64,000 nucleotides of DNA, taken from contig NZ_JRJU01000013.1 of the NCBI RefSeq assembly GCF_000787375.1, positions 1 to 64,000 on the forward strand. The letters run 5' to 3'. The DNA is from Halalkalibacter okhensis (GTDB lineage Bacteria; Bacillota; Bacilli; Bacillales; Bacillaceae_D). This document shows positions 1 through 9,362 of the stretch, piece after piece (the first letter of the stretch is position 1; the number at the start of each line of letters is the position of its first letter). The position numbers were made by a program, and so were the translations under genes. The notes under the pieces are model-generated. The model saw only the letters and a list, made by a program, of their open reading frames with translations. It had not been told where the DNA came from and searched no databases.

Positions 1-210
1 ATAATACATAATGAAAGACTCTGTAACCCCATTTATCTGATCGAAAAAAATACTTCAAATAGATCAATATTGTTGCAGGGTACATCATTAGCATATACAA
101 CAATGAGATTAATGTATGATTCGGCAGTAGTTCTGGAAATAATGTTTCATGGTAAATCCATAAAGCTTGATTATAAGCTAAAAAATTATGTAGAAGGTCA
201 CATAAAATAA
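1..210 (+). CDS. 3' fragment of an unrecognised gene
   Basis: The frame starting at base 1 stays open for 69 codons and ends at TAA 208-210. That is longer than expected by chance in such AT-rich DNA, so it is probably the C-terminal end of a gene that begins before the window. The visible residues are mixed hydrophilic and hydrophobic (for example LLQGTSLAYTTMRLMYD) with no motif I recognise. No function is proposed. Bases 211-467 after it show no gene. Confidence 0.4.
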   Translation: MIHNERLCNPIYLIEKNTSNRSILLQGTSLAYTTMRLMYDSAVVLEIMFHGKSIKLDYKLKNYVEGHIK

Positions 211-467
211 GAAAAAGAATGGTGGGATAATACTTTTTCCAATTCCTCCAATCCCCAAAGCGCCACGCTGCAAAAAAATACAAAAGATTATAGACAATAT
301 GCATAGGGTTATCATTTCCTTTTAGAATTTATTTTATTTTTTACTTAGAAAAAATAAAATATGTGCAGCGATTTAATATCTAGCGATGGACAAACAGTCA
401 GGGAAATGTTTGAAAGTTAGTGTATGGGGGATAAGATGTACATATGGAAAAATACAGGAGAGTAGTT

Positions 468-1367
468 ATGTCAAATTTAATCTCTAGTTCGTTAAAGCAA
501 CCGTATCTTTTTCGTTATGGTTTTATTATCCTGTTCTTTATTAGTACCGTCTTAAATTACATCCTTCTACTGAATAATAGTAACTTTTTCATCCTATATA
601 TTTTTACTGTCATATTATTAGGAATTGGCTTTTATCATAAATCTATTTTCTTTCTAGCCTTTTTTACGATGTTAGTGGTTTTAAGCAGATTTTTTCTAAT
701 CCCTGATTTAGATACAAATGTAATTACATTACTCATATATTCGCTCACCTACCTTTTAATTACATTTATCTCAGCTTCTCTAATGAGGTATGCTCAAAAA
801 GTAAAACATTCCTATATTGAATTAACATCAGCATTAGCCAATGCTTTAGATTCTAGGGATGCCTATACTTGGCATCACTCTGAAAATGTATCAAAGTACT
901 CATTAAAAATAGCTAAAAAAATGAATTTACCTAATGACATATGCGATAATATACGGGTAGGAAGTTTACTACATGATATTGGAAAAATCGGCATACCAGA
1001 AAATATATTAACAAAACCAGGGAAGTTAACTGTTGAAGAATATGACTTAATTAAATCACATCCTAAGATTGGTTATGATATGATCAAACATGTCTCAAGC
1101 TTTCATAAGTCTGGTGTATTAGACATTGTTTTATATCATCATGAAAGATTTGATGGGAGAGGATACCCTAATGGATTGGTAGGACATGATATACCTTTAG
1201 TTGCTCGAATTGTTGCCATAGCAGACACTTTCGATGCAATGACTTCTAAGAGAATTTATAGAAAAGATTTTGACATAAATCATACACTCGCTGAGATTCA
1301 AAAAAATAAGGGCACTCAATTTGACCCTGAAATTGTTGAAATTTTTCTTAGTACATTTAAGAATTAA
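468..1367 (+). CDS. Membrane-anchored HD-GYP domain phosphodiesterase
   Basis: Probable cyclic-di-GMP phosphodiesterase. The N-terminal ~115 residues form four or five hydrophobic segments. The HD-GYP domain follows, with the HD pair in LLHDIGKIGIP, the signature GRGYPNGLVG, and the downstream ARIVAIADTFDAMTSKRIYR block. All catalytic metal-ligand motifs look intact. I chose the ATG at 468 because it has an AGGAG site 7 bases upstream; an in-frame ATG at 444 has none. The sensory part is only transmembrane helices with no recognisable extracellular domain, so the input signal is unknown. A GGDEF cyclase at 54.6 kb is the only other c-di-GMP gene in the window. A hairpin terminator follows. 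Confidence 0.88.
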   Translation: MSNLISSSLKQPYLFRYGFIILFFISTVLNYILLLNNSNFFILYIFTVILLGIGFYHKSIFFLAFFTMLVVLSRFFLIPDLDTNVITLLIYSLTYLLITFISASLMRYAQKVKHSYIELTSALANALDSRDAYTWHHSENVSKYSLKIAKKMNLPNDICDNIRVGSLLHDIGKIGIPENILTKPGKLTVEEYDLIKSHPKIGYDMIKHVSSFHKSGVLDIVLYHHERFDGRGYPNGLVGHDIPLVARIVAIADTFDAMTSKRIYRKDFDINHTLAEIQKNKGTQFDPEIVEIFLSTFKN

Positions 1368-1410
1368 ATGGCAATCAAAGTGTGGAATTCCAAAATCGTT
1401 TTTAATTAAA

Positions 1411-1455
1411 AAAAATCCAAAGCATCCTAACTATTTGATCCTTTGGATTTTTTCC
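1411..1455 (+). terminator. Rho-independent terminator after HD-GYP gene
   Basis: A 12-base arm (1411-1422) pairs with 1441-1452 to give a stem centred on ATCCAAAG/CTTTGGAT, ending in a T run. It lies 44 bases after the stop codon of the HD-GYP gene. Confidence 0.75.
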
Positions 1456-1528
1456 ATTTGATGTTTTGACAGGAATACACTTAAGCATCTAAACATCTAC
1501 AAACTCTTAATCAAATCCGACATTTCAT

Positions 1529-3073
1529 CTAATGTGATTCGGTGTTTTGTTTAATAAAAGAAAGTAGACGACTCTCAACCCGTGTAGCTGTAATCCATAA
1601 ATCAGGTTGAATCCCAACTAATTCTTTGTGTAATAAGTCCGGATTATAATTAAAAAAGGTCGGAGTAAACATATCAACTTGTGTATTAGGAAGTCTCCAC
1701 ATTAAGGAATTGCCACTGATAATAGCCCCGCGTGTATTTACCCCCAGTACGGTTGTATTGTTTGCTAATTTTAATTTGGCAACTAAATGTTCAGCAGCGG
1801 AAGCTGTATTATTATCTACTAGAATAAAAATATGTGTTTGATTATCATATATTTTTTTCTGTGAATTTGAATCTATTTCCCATTGTGGGATTTCAAAATT
1901 TTCAATTGAGTTAATTCGGAATAAATCTGTAAAATCATCCTCAAATGTTTGTGTTGAAATACCTGTTCTTGATTGATAAAAGTCAATGGTGTCTTTAATA
2001 AAAGCCTTACTTGTATTTGAAAATAAATGAATCGATTGTGAGCTCCAATTGACACGCTGGCCAAATAGCTCATCTACCCATCTATCTACTAGAATCATGC
2101 TTCCTCCTTCGTTTCCTCTTAAATCAAGTACAAAATAAGGCTCCTCTTTTAAAAGTGTAGCGGTGTTGATCATGTCATAATAATCGTAATCTGCTCCTTC
2201 ATAGACAAACATACTTCTTAACTGTAACCAAGGAACTCCATCCTTTTCAGTAATGGCAAAGGCATTACCAAATTGATGTCTCGGAATTTCTTTTGGCATA
2301 GGTTCTAGGGTAATCATTTCAGTGTGTAGAGAATCCTCTTGTTTAAGCGTTATTTCCCACTCCCTTTCCTCGATACTTAAAGGATTTGAAAATATTGCTG
2401 GAATTGATACAATATTTCCATCATCATCTAAAGAGTATTTCAAATAATATTTAATATCGTCATCCCCGTTTATCTCGAATAATTGAATACGATCATTTCC
2501 TGCTAATATATATTCCCCGTGTGCATTTTCATGAAATTGAACACGTTCTGAAAAGTATAGGATGTGTTCAGATTCGTTTATCGGTGTATAGTCTAGATGG
2601 AAATGATTATCTATGACAAAGCCATAGTGTTCTTTCAATAAATCAATAAATTGTTTTGAACTTAATTCGGATTCTTCATCTCTTATATAAACTGAGTTAA
2701 TAACACCCTCCTTGGCTTTTTCAAATGCTTCATCGCCACCCATATATTCATATAGTGCGTACATATGCTTTAAAGTAACATGTAACACCTCAACATCCTC
2801 AATAATCTTTTCTCTCGTTAAATATGGTGTTCTCATATGACTATTTGTTAATGAGCTCAACTTTTCTTCACTTAACTCATCGTCCTTACTTTTAGAATAA
2901 TCATATAAATGGTCTGGCATCTCCTGAAAAGAATGTTCAGTATAAAATCGATTGTTTTCTGCGATAACAGCTAAGGATTTCAATGCTTCCTCTTCTAAAT
3001 TAAGTGTTTTGTTAGTAGTGCAACCAGATAATAAAAGGAATGAGATCCCTATAATACAAAATAAATTCCTCAA
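1529..3073 (-). CDS. S41-type (C-terminal processing-like) peptidase, lipoprotein
   Basis: Predicted lipoprotein of 514 residues. It starts with a short hydrophobic signal and the lipobox LLSGC (Cys18), so it should be anchored outside the membrane. The C-terminal third has the tail-specific protease fold: FVLDLRGNEGG, then ILVDNNTASAAEHL, where the serine of TASAAE sits at the usual S41 nucleophile position. The N-terminal ~300 residues match nothing I know and may bind substrate. Translation starts at TTG (3071-3073) with GAGGTG 5 bases upstream. It is a single gene facing away from its left neighbour. The substrate is unknown. Confidence 0.75.
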   Translation of the reverse strand: MRNLFCIIGISFLLLSGCTTNKTLNLEEEALKSLAVIAENNRFYTEHSFQEMPDHLYDYSKSKDDELSEEKLSSLTNSHMRTPYLTREKIIEDVEVLHVTLKHMYALYEYMGGDEAFEKAKEGVINSVYIRDEESELSSKQFIDLLKEHYGFVIDNHFHLDYTPINESEHILYFSERVQFHENAHGEYILAGNDRIQLFEINGDDDIKYYLKYSLDDDGNIVSIPAIFSNPLSIEEREWEITLKQEDSLHTEMITLEPMPKEIPRHQFGNAFAITEKDGVPWLQLRSMFVYEGADYDYYDMINTATLLKEEPYFVLDLRGNEGGSMILVDRWVDELFGQRVNWSSQSIHLFSNTSKAFIKDTIDFYQSRTGISTQTFEDDFTDLFRINSIENFEIPQWEIDSNSQKKIYDNQTHIFILVDNNTASAAEHLVAKLKLANNTTVLGVNTRGAIISGNSLMWRLPNTQVDMFTPTFFNYNPDLLHKELVGIQPDLWITATRVESRLLSFIKQNTESH

Positions 3074-3241
3074 ATCATCACCTCAATTAGGTTAGTACAT
3101 TCTATATAAGTACAATACGCTTATCTACTTTATTGGTTTCAATAGAATTTAACTGGAATATTATTTCTCCACCCAACAAATAGGCAAGAATGGTAAAATA
3201 GGAAATGGGTTACTAAAGTTAGCTTTAAGGTGGTGTTTTAA

Positions 3242-3412
3242 GTGTCTGGTTTTGGATTAGGGTTTATTTTATATCTTCTAGTAATTGGTTTTATCATTTA
3301 TTTTTTAATTAGCATCCTACGATTTATGCGCGCAAAGAATCATAATGATATTCTGCTACTTAAAAAATTAGATGAAATATCCAATAAAATGGATAATATT
3401 GAACAAAAATAA
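3242..3412 (+). CDS. Small single-pass membrane protein, 56 aa
   Basis: GTG start at 3242 with AAGGTGG about 8 bases upstream. The product has one strong N-terminal transmembrane helix (FGLGFILYLLVIGFIIYFLI), a basic patch (RFMRAKNH), then a hydrophilic amphipathic tail (LKKLDEISNKMDNIEQ). The layout resembles the many small tail-anchored or regulatory membrane proteins of Bacilli. No family assignment is possible by eye. A palindromic repeat of the dispersed family follows 80 bases downstream. Confidence 0.6.
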   Translation: MSGFGLGFILYLLVIGFIIYFLISILRFMRAKNHNDILLLKKLDEISNKMDNIEQK

Positions 3413-3494
3413 TGGGGGTTAAGATTCAACTCGTATAAATTGTTTATACGCATGAGTTCTATTAAATTAATAATACTTTCACCTTAAAAACACA

Positions 3495-3539
3495 GGGGGT
3501 GTCCCAAAAGGTCTGATTTTGACCTTTTGGGACACCCCC
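3495..3539. repeat. Dispersed palindrome, copy 1 (convergent terminator)
   Basis: Two 19-base arms (3495-3513 and 3521-3539) pair perfectly around a 7-base loop; the core is GTGTCCCAAAAGGTC. It lies between the 56-aa gene on the plus strand and the 58-aa gene on the minus strand, so it can end both transcripts. Degenerate relatives occur near 31.46, 38.81 and 56.76 kb. Confidence 0.75.
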
Positions 3540-3585
3540 TTGCAGTTTCACTTCAATTCATATGAAATCTATTAACTTTATAAAT

Positions 3586-3762
3586 TTATTTCTTAGATAA
3601 ATAGTATCTTGCATTAGCAAAAAATAATGTACCAAAGAAAAATAAAATAACCAAAACCCAGCTTACAATTGCTGAATACTCACCTTTGAAAATAAACTCA
3701 CTTGTCAAATTAACAACGATCATTGTAGCCATAACAATATACATACTTATTAAAAATTTCAT
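3586..3762 (-). CDS. Small membrane protein, 58 aa
   Basis: ATG at 3762, TAA at 3586-3588. The product has two hydrophobic segments (LISMYIVMATMIVV and IVSWVLVILFFFGTLFFA) and ends in a basic YYLSKK tail. The ribosome binding site is weak (GAAGTAG). I do not recognise a family. The arrangement of codons and the two clean membrane helices make it a plausible gene, but expression evidence would be needed. Confidence 0.45.
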   Translation of the reverse strand: MKFLISMYIVMATMIVVNLTSEFIFKGEYSAIVSWVLVILFFFGTLFFANARYYLSKK

Positions 3763-4002
3763 AGCACTACTTCAGCCCTTATTGTCATTATTCCACTCCT
3801 CTAACTTTAATTTTAACATTATTTGCCTTTTATTTCATTATAGTAAATAAGAAATCATTTTCTATCGTTTTATAACAATCTATTAGTAAAGTTTTTGTAT
3901 AGAAATTGATTTTAGATGAGCGCTATATATTTAGCGGCCATGATTGATATAGCCCTAGGACAAATAGAACATATAGGAATCTTTCTTACATAGGTAAAAA
4001 AG

Positions 4003-5570
4003 CTAATAAAATTCGATCTTAAGTTCGTATGGGTAATTTTTCCTAATCTCACTTCGGGTTGATTTTACTGCAATGTTTTTAGGAAGAACTCTCGAATAAT
4101 ATACTTTTTTTATGATTAACTTCAGTGCTTGATTTAACTCTTCAGGATGGTTTTTGGATTCTTCAATTGTCTTTATTTTTGAAAGTGTCCCTTCCAACTG
4201 CTCGTGCATGTCTTCACTCTTCCTATTGTTGACTTCAGTCAATAAATTTTCATGTTGTTCCTTAAGGTATGCTAGGTTATCCATCAATTCTTGTCTCTTC
4301 TCTTTTAACTCAGCATGTGTAAAAATACCTGTTAGCGCTAAATCGATAAGATGGCACTTCTTCTCTTCAACTTTTTTTATCTCCTCTTCAATTCTTTTTA
4401 ATCGGTCCTTATGCCCCTCCTCGGTTATTAAGTCTTCTTGAGTATTTAATGATTCTAACGTCTGTTTTAGTTTCACCCTATACTTTTTAAGATGGAGCAT
4501 CACGTTTCTCTCGACATGCTCAAGTTTAACTCCAGCATTGCTGCATTTTTCTCCTCTGTCATTTACATACTCACACTTTTTGATCGTAAACAATTTTAAT
4601 TTATTATCTTTTCGGATCGTCATCTTTTTTCCGCATTCATTGCAATAAATTAAATCTTTTAACATCGTTACCCCCGTCTTTAACGCAGGTTTTTCACGGA
4701 AAAATGCGGACGCTTCTGCCCGTACTTCACGGTTTTTATTAACTTCATCCCAAATTTCTTCTTTCACAATTGGAGGATGAGCATGCTTACAGACAATTCT
4801 TTCCATAATCTCATAGACAAACTTGCCATCTTTTTTTATTTTTTTCGGTCAGTAAATACAGTCCACCCTTTATATACTGGGTTTTGAATGATCCGTTTAA
4901 TAGAAGGTAAATTAAAGGGTCTTCCTGTAGACGATTTATAACCTTCCGCATTTAACATTTCTCGAATTTTAAAACTACCTAACCCTTGCGAATGAAGTGT
5001 AAAAATATAGCGGACCGTTTTTGCTTCTTCTTCATTAATCTCAAGTTTTTTCGTTGTTGAATTCCTAACGTAACCAAAAGGAGCGCTACCTGAAATATGG
5101 AACCCTGCTCTAGCCATTTGTATTTTGTTGTATTTTGATCGTTTCCCTATAAGTGCGTGTTCCTGAGAGGCAATAAGGGATCCAAATCGAAAAGTGAGGA
5201 CATCATTGTCATTATTCGCTAAATCGTATATCTTATCTGGTGTTATAATCGGCTTATCATAATCTTTACAGAATTGGAGTACTGTTTCAGAAATTAATCC
5301 ATTTCTCGAAAGGCGAGATAATTCAACAACGAGGATCGCATCAAATTGTTCTAGCTCATTTAATAACTTCTGCAATTGAGGCCTTTGTTCAAGTTCAGAA
5401 GCACCTCCAGATAGAACTTCTTCGTACGCTTTATACGAATAACCATTCTTGTTGGCGAAGTCGGTAAGTAGCCTTCGGTGATTGGAAAGGGTTTCGAAAT
5501 TTTCAGACTTTTTTTCCTGTGATATACGAAGATACATTGCAACGTATTTGAAATCCTTTAATAAAGCCAT
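4003..5570 (-). pseudogene. Large serine recombinase, frame broken in an A7 run
   Basis: Two adjacent reading frames together form one 522-residue large serine recombinase. The N-terminal part (from 5570) has the resolvase catalytic motif YLRIS (Ser17), the ELSRLSRN block and a Recombinase domain (SGSAPFGYVRN through NPVYKGW). It stops with TAA at about 4836. The C-terminal part (4003-4806, plus the linking codons) has a CNEC...C...C zinc ribbon and a long coiled coil, both expected in phage or element integrases. At the junction the coding strand reads A7-TAA-A6-G. Re-reading one A, or one extra A, joins the frames exactly. The start is supported by AAGGATG. It lies 77 bases from a truncated kamA, so it probably catalysed that insertion. 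Confidence 0.85.
4834..4856 (-). other. Possible slippery site at recombinase frame junction
   Basis: On the minus strand a run of seven A is followed by T and another seven A; the first frame stops at TAA inside this stretch. A-AAA-AAA is a classic slippery heptamer for -1 ribosomal frameshifting and also a substrate for polymerase slippage. No obvious stimulatory structure was identified. A sequencing or real one-base deletion explains it equally well. Confidence 0.4.
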
Positions 5571-5639
5571 ATACGGTTCATCCTTTCTATTACAATCATT
5601 TCAAACAGTAAAGTAATAGATTAAAAGAATGTACTTACA

Positions 5640-5660
5640 ATAAGAAATTATGTGGGTACA
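5640..5660. other. Candidate integration junction in kamA
   Basis: kamA homology runs to [10 protein letters not shown] and then meets a TAA at once, where intact KamA proteins continue for over 100 residues. The recombinase gene begins 77 bases further on. This is the arrangement expected at the integrase-proximal attachment site of a serine-recombinase element. The other junction, with the 3' end of kamA, is not in this window. Confidence 0.5.
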
Positions 5661-6654
5661 CTGTATCCAGACGTATGACCACGTAATCCTTCAATAATCT
5701 CAAGGCCTTTTGAAATAGGTGCTCTGAAATGCCCTATTCCTTCTGATAAATCACACTGATAAATATAATATGGACGAACTCGAATTTTCACTAAATCATA
5801 GTTCAGTTTTTTCATTATTGGTAAACTATCATTTATCCCTGCTAAAATCACAGCTTGATTTCCAACCGGGACCCCACTGTTGACAAGCATTTCACAAGCT
5901 CTTTTTGATTCTTCCGTTATTTCAATTGACGTATTAAAATGCGTATTTAACCAAACTGGATGATATTTTTTAAAATGTTGCACAAATTTTCAGTAATTCG
6001 TTGAGGGAATACGACTGGCGCGCGTGTTCCGATTCGGATTATTTCTACATGTGGAATTTCGCGTAGGTTCTTTAATATATATTCAAGAATCTTGTCATTA
6101 ATTAACAATCCATCTCCACCTGATAGAAGAACATCTCGTACTTTTGGAGTGTTGCGTATATAATTAATGGCATCGTCTAATTGCTTTTTAGGCACTCCCA
6201 TTCCAATTTGACCTGAAAAACGTCGCCGTGTACAGTAGCGGCAATACATTGAACATTGGTTTGTTACAAGAAATAATACACGATCAGGATACCGATGCGT
6301 TAATCCTGGTACGGGAGAGTCCTCGTCTTCTTCAAGCGGATCCTCTAAATCATATTTCGTTTTGTTAATTTCTTTTCCAATTGGAACAGATTGCATCCGG
6401 ATCGGACATCTTGAATCATCTGGATTCATGAGTGAAGCATAATATGGTGTAATATTTAATGGGATCGTCTTCGTTGATATTTTGACCCCTTCTTCTTCTT
6501 CAGGTGTTAAATTTATCACTTTTTTTAAATCATCAAGCGTACGAATCGTATTCGTTAATTGCCAGATCCAATCATCCCACTGTTCTTGTGTAACATCCTT
6601 CCAAATTTCAATGTCTTTCCAATGACGACTTGGCGTATACAAATCCATTTTCAT
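5648..6654 (-). pseudogene. kamA: Lysine 2,3-aminomutase, frameshifted and 3'-truncated
   Basis: KamA is a radical-SAM, PLP-dependent enzyme that makes beta-lysine, the precursor of N-epsilon-acetyl-beta-lysine in bacteria with ablB. The first frame (6654-5947) carries the cluster motif CSMYCRYC and ends at residue 235. The rest continues in another frame from about 5975 ([15 protein letters not shown]... [16 protein letters not shown]). A single missing base in an A-rich run (AACATTTTAAAAAATATC) accounts for the switch. The protein then stops after about 345 residues, against about 470 in Bacillus KamA, at the junction with the recombinase. ATG start at 6654 with a strong GGAGGG. A sigma-54 promoter lies 38 bases upstream. 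Confidence 0.9.
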
Positions 6655-6691
6655 TCTAGTCCCTCCTAAATGATCGGCTCACTTCTTTCCA

Positions 6692-6708
6692 TGCAATTCT
6701 TATGCCAA
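6692..6708 (-). promoter_or_regulatory. Sigma-54 (-24/-12) promoter of kamA
   Basis: The minus strand reads TGGCAT-N5-TTGCA. The GG (-24) and GC (-12) doublets are separated by exactly 10 bases, as the sigma-54 (SigL) consensus requires. The -12 element is about 38 bases before the kamA start, leaving room for the leader and its GGAGGG. This implies control by an enhancer-binding activator such as the one at 27.7-29.1 kb. Confidence 0.7.
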
Positions 6709-6970
6709 ACTTTTGGTTACTCACAACACCGCTATTAGAAGAACTCTTATCATATATGTATTTAAAACAACCAAGAAAACGCCAATATTTAGTCAAAGAA
6801 AAGATAAATGTCCTTTTTCTGCCCCTTTTATTAACTGCCGAAAAGTAAGCATATAATGCAAAAATTCGGCACCCGTTAAAAATTGGCGTTGATGATCTTT
6901 AATGCCTCTATTGTATAATTTCAACTACATTTCAAATATTATAATAGACGTCTTTATCGGAGGGAATAAA

Positions 6971-7996
6971 ATGACTAATGATCACATTAATCTAACGTCT
7001 TCTGAAATAGCTTCTCTATGGACTATGTATATGAATGAAACGATGTTAATTTGTATACTTGGTTTTATGATGAATAATATAGAAGACCAAGAAATTCATC
7101 CTATAGTTGAACATGCTCTTAATATCTCTTTAAACCATGAAGATAAATTAACAACACTTTTCCGTCAAGAAGGGTTTGCTGTTCCAAATGGGTTTACTAA
7201 AGAAGACGTTAATCTTAATGCAGCAAGTCTTTATACAGATACCTTTTGTTTAACCTATATTAACCATATGTCTAAAGCTGCTATGTTAGAGTACAGCGGC
7301 TTTTTAGCGTTGAGTGTAAGAAAAGATATAAGAGACCTCTTTACAAACGCTCTATCAGAAATAATAACATTATTTAATCTGACTTCAACTACAGCTGTAG
7401 AAAAAGGGTTATCTGTACGTGCACCATATATCCCTTTACCAAAGAAGCAAGATTATATTGATAAGAAGAATTACCTTAGTGGACTGAATCCATTTACCAA
7501 ACATCGACCTGTTAACGCCATTGAAATCTCCCATTTATTTATGAATATCCAGACAAACCTAATCGGACTGAAACTTTGTTTAAGCTTTGCTCAGACATCT
7601 CCTACAAAAGAGGTGCAAAAATTTATGCTAAAAGGAAAAGAGATTTCTGAAAAGCATATAAAAATTTTCTCAGATACACTGATCTCTGATGATATTCAAA
7701 GCCCTATCGGCTCCGATGTTTGTATTAGTAATTCTACAACACCTGTCTTTTCAGACAAACTTACGATGTTTCATATGTCTTTATTAAGTGCGACTGGAAT
7801 AGGGAATTATGCGACCGCAGCTGCGGCAAGCCAAAGAAATGACTTAGTTCTAAACTATGAACGATTATCATTTGAAATAGGACAATTTGCTAAAACGGGT
7901 GCCGATATTATGATCAAAAATAATTGGTTAGAACAACCTCCAGGTACAGTTGATAGGGAGAACTTGGCTTTTCATAAAAATAACCATTTATCGTGA
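6971..7996 (+). CDS. DUF3231 family protein
   Basis: Member of DUF3231, a Bacillus family of about 340 residues made of two tandem helical repeats. Repeat 1 starts LTSSEIASLWTMYMNETMLICIL; repeat 2 starts with INAIEISHLFMNIQTNLIGLKL-type sequence near residue 180. Conserved blocks such as FTKEDVNLNA and SVRKDIRDLF are present. I chose ATG 6971 because CGGAGGG lies 6 bases upstream; a TATAAT box at 6915-6920 would put transcription after the more distal ATG at 6902. Members are often reported in spore-forming species, but the biochemical role is unknown to me. It diverges from kamA and is followed by a strong hairpin. Confidence 0.8.
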   Translation: MTNDHINLTSSEIASLWTMYMNETMLICILGFMMNNIEDQEIHPIVEHALNISLNHEDKLTTLFRQEGFAVPNGFTKEDVNLNAASLYTDTFCLTYINHMSKAAMLEYSGFLALSVRKDIRDLFTNALSEIITLFNLTSTTAVEKGLSVRAPYIPLPKKQDYIDKKNYLSGLNPFTKHRPVNAIEISHLFMNIQTNLIGLKLCLSFAQTSPTKEVQKFMLKGKEISEKHIKIFSDTLISDDIQSPIGSDVCISNSTTPVFSDKLTMFHMSLLSATGIGNYATAAAASQRNDLVLNYERLSFEIGQFAKTGADIMIKNNWLEQPPGTVDRENLAFHKNNHLS

Positions 7997-7997
7997 A

Positions 7998-8032
7998 AAG
8001 GCGATCCTGTAACTAATACAGGATCGCTTTTC
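7998..8032. terminator. Bidirectional terminator between DUF3231 gene and soxA
   Basis: The stem AGCGATCCTGT/ACAGGATCGCT with flanking A and T runs lies between two convergent genes, so it can terminate both. Confidence 0.8.
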
Positions 8033-8070
8033 TACAATTACCAGCTCAATTCAATAACTACTGCATTCAT

Positions 8071-9197
8071 TCAATTAAATCGTTTAATTGAGAATTGAGA
8101 TATATCTACATCATTTTTGCCCGAAATAATTAAATTACTTAATGCTTGTCCGACAGCACTACTAAATTTAAAGCCATGCCCTGAGAATCCAGCTGCAATA
8201 GCAACGTTGGAATAGTTAGGATGTAAATCGATTATAAATTTCTCATCAGGTGTACGTGTATACATACATGTTTTCCCGTAATTTAATTGCAGAACATTAG
8301 GGATATATTCATTTAAAAATTGGACTAAATCTCCTTTATCAGTTTCCTTTTCACCAAACGCTAACAAGCGTACATCAGGATTTATTGAATCCCCACCATC
8401 ATGCCGCCCAACCTTTACTCCTGCGCCATCTATACTTGGAAAGCCATAATAAATACCTTGAGAAGTCTCAAAGGCAAAAGCTGGAAACGTATTTTGATGA
8501 TGTAACTTTTCATCAGCCTGAAACCAAGCAAATGACTTTCTTACAGGAGTAAGAGGAAGCTCTAAACCTAACATAGAAGCCAATTCCCCAGACCAAGCTC
8601 CTGCAGCAACAACCAAAGCCTCAGAATGATAGGAGTTGTCATCGGTTTTAATCTTTACTTTCCCATTAGATATTGAAACACTTTTCACTCTGCTATTTGT
8701 TAGAATAGTAGCACCATAATACTCAGCAAGTTCTTGGTATGTTTGAATACTTTCCTCACACTTTAACACTCCCGACGTCGGTTCAAAGCAACCAACATAG
8801 TTGCTAGGTAAAGAAAAGCCCGGCCAACGATCCTTTACTTCCTTTGCATTCATTATCTCCACCGGCAACGAATACGTTTTTGAACTCTTGATTATATTTT
8901 GAATAAAATCGGATGTTTCTTCCCCAACATTGATGACACCTGTGCGCAAAAATAATTGCTTACGTGAGCGTTTCTCCAAATCACTCCATAACTCTTTAGC
9001 TCTAAGGATAAATGGTACGTACTCTTCACCTTCACCATAGGCATAGCGAATAATTCTCGTCTCCCCGTGATGACTCCCTTTATTATGGGGGGGGCAAAAG
9101 AGTCTAATAATAACGTTTTTTTTCCACTTCTTGATAGATAATAACCAGCAGCCATTCCCATTGATCCAGCACCAATGACAATTACATCATAAATCAT
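8071..9197 (-). pseudogene. soxA: Monomeric sarcosine oxidase, frameshifted in a C8 tract
   Basis: Flavoprotein that oxidises sarcosine (N-methylglycine) to glycine and formaldehyde. The N-terminal FAD motif is VIVIGAGSMGMAAGYYL. The C-terminal block KTCMYTRTPDEKFIIDLHP contains the cysteine that binds FAD covalently, followed by AAGFSGHGFKFS. The coding strand has C8 at about 9086-9093; a ninth C would join the two frames in perfect family register (APPHNKGSHHGETRIIRYAYGEGEEY). The 1127-nt length is one short of 376 codons. ATG at 9197 has GGAGG 8 bases upstream. As read, only a ~36-residue sarcosine oxidase N-terminus is made before the frame is lost. Confidence 0.9.
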
Positions 9198-9303
9198 GAA
9201 CCCAGTCCTCCGTACATTTGTTCTAGTCTTATGCTTTCTATTATTTAGATCATAATTTATTGCTATTTTAATAGCAATTATAAACAACTGTGCTCATAAA
9301 AAA

Positions 9304-9343
9304 ACAGATAAGAAGGTAGGTTCATGAACGAACCTACCTTCTT
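9304..9343 (-). terminator. Terminator of yunB
   Basis: Perfect 13-base arms (9311-9323 and 9330-9342, AGAAGGTAGGTTC) followed on the minus strand by a run of seven T. It sits 20 bases after the yunB stop. Confidence 0.85.
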
Positions 9344-9362
9344 TCACAACTGATTAAAATGA

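Noticed and set aside
1873-2073. 66-codon minus-strand frame inside the S41-type gene
   Set aside because: It lies out of frame within a well-supported longer gene, has no ribosome site and no recognisable sequence.
4003-4806. Independent zinc-ribbon coiled-coil gene
   Set aside because: It has no ribosome site at its ATG, and its sequence continues the serine recombinase exactly once the frame is shifted.
8892-9287. Reading the N-terminal sarcosine oxidase frame as a separate 131-aa gene
   Set aside because: Its first 30 residues before MIYDVIVIGAG lack a ribosome site, and its C-terminal half is nonsense relative to the family; it is the 5' part of one frameshifted gene.
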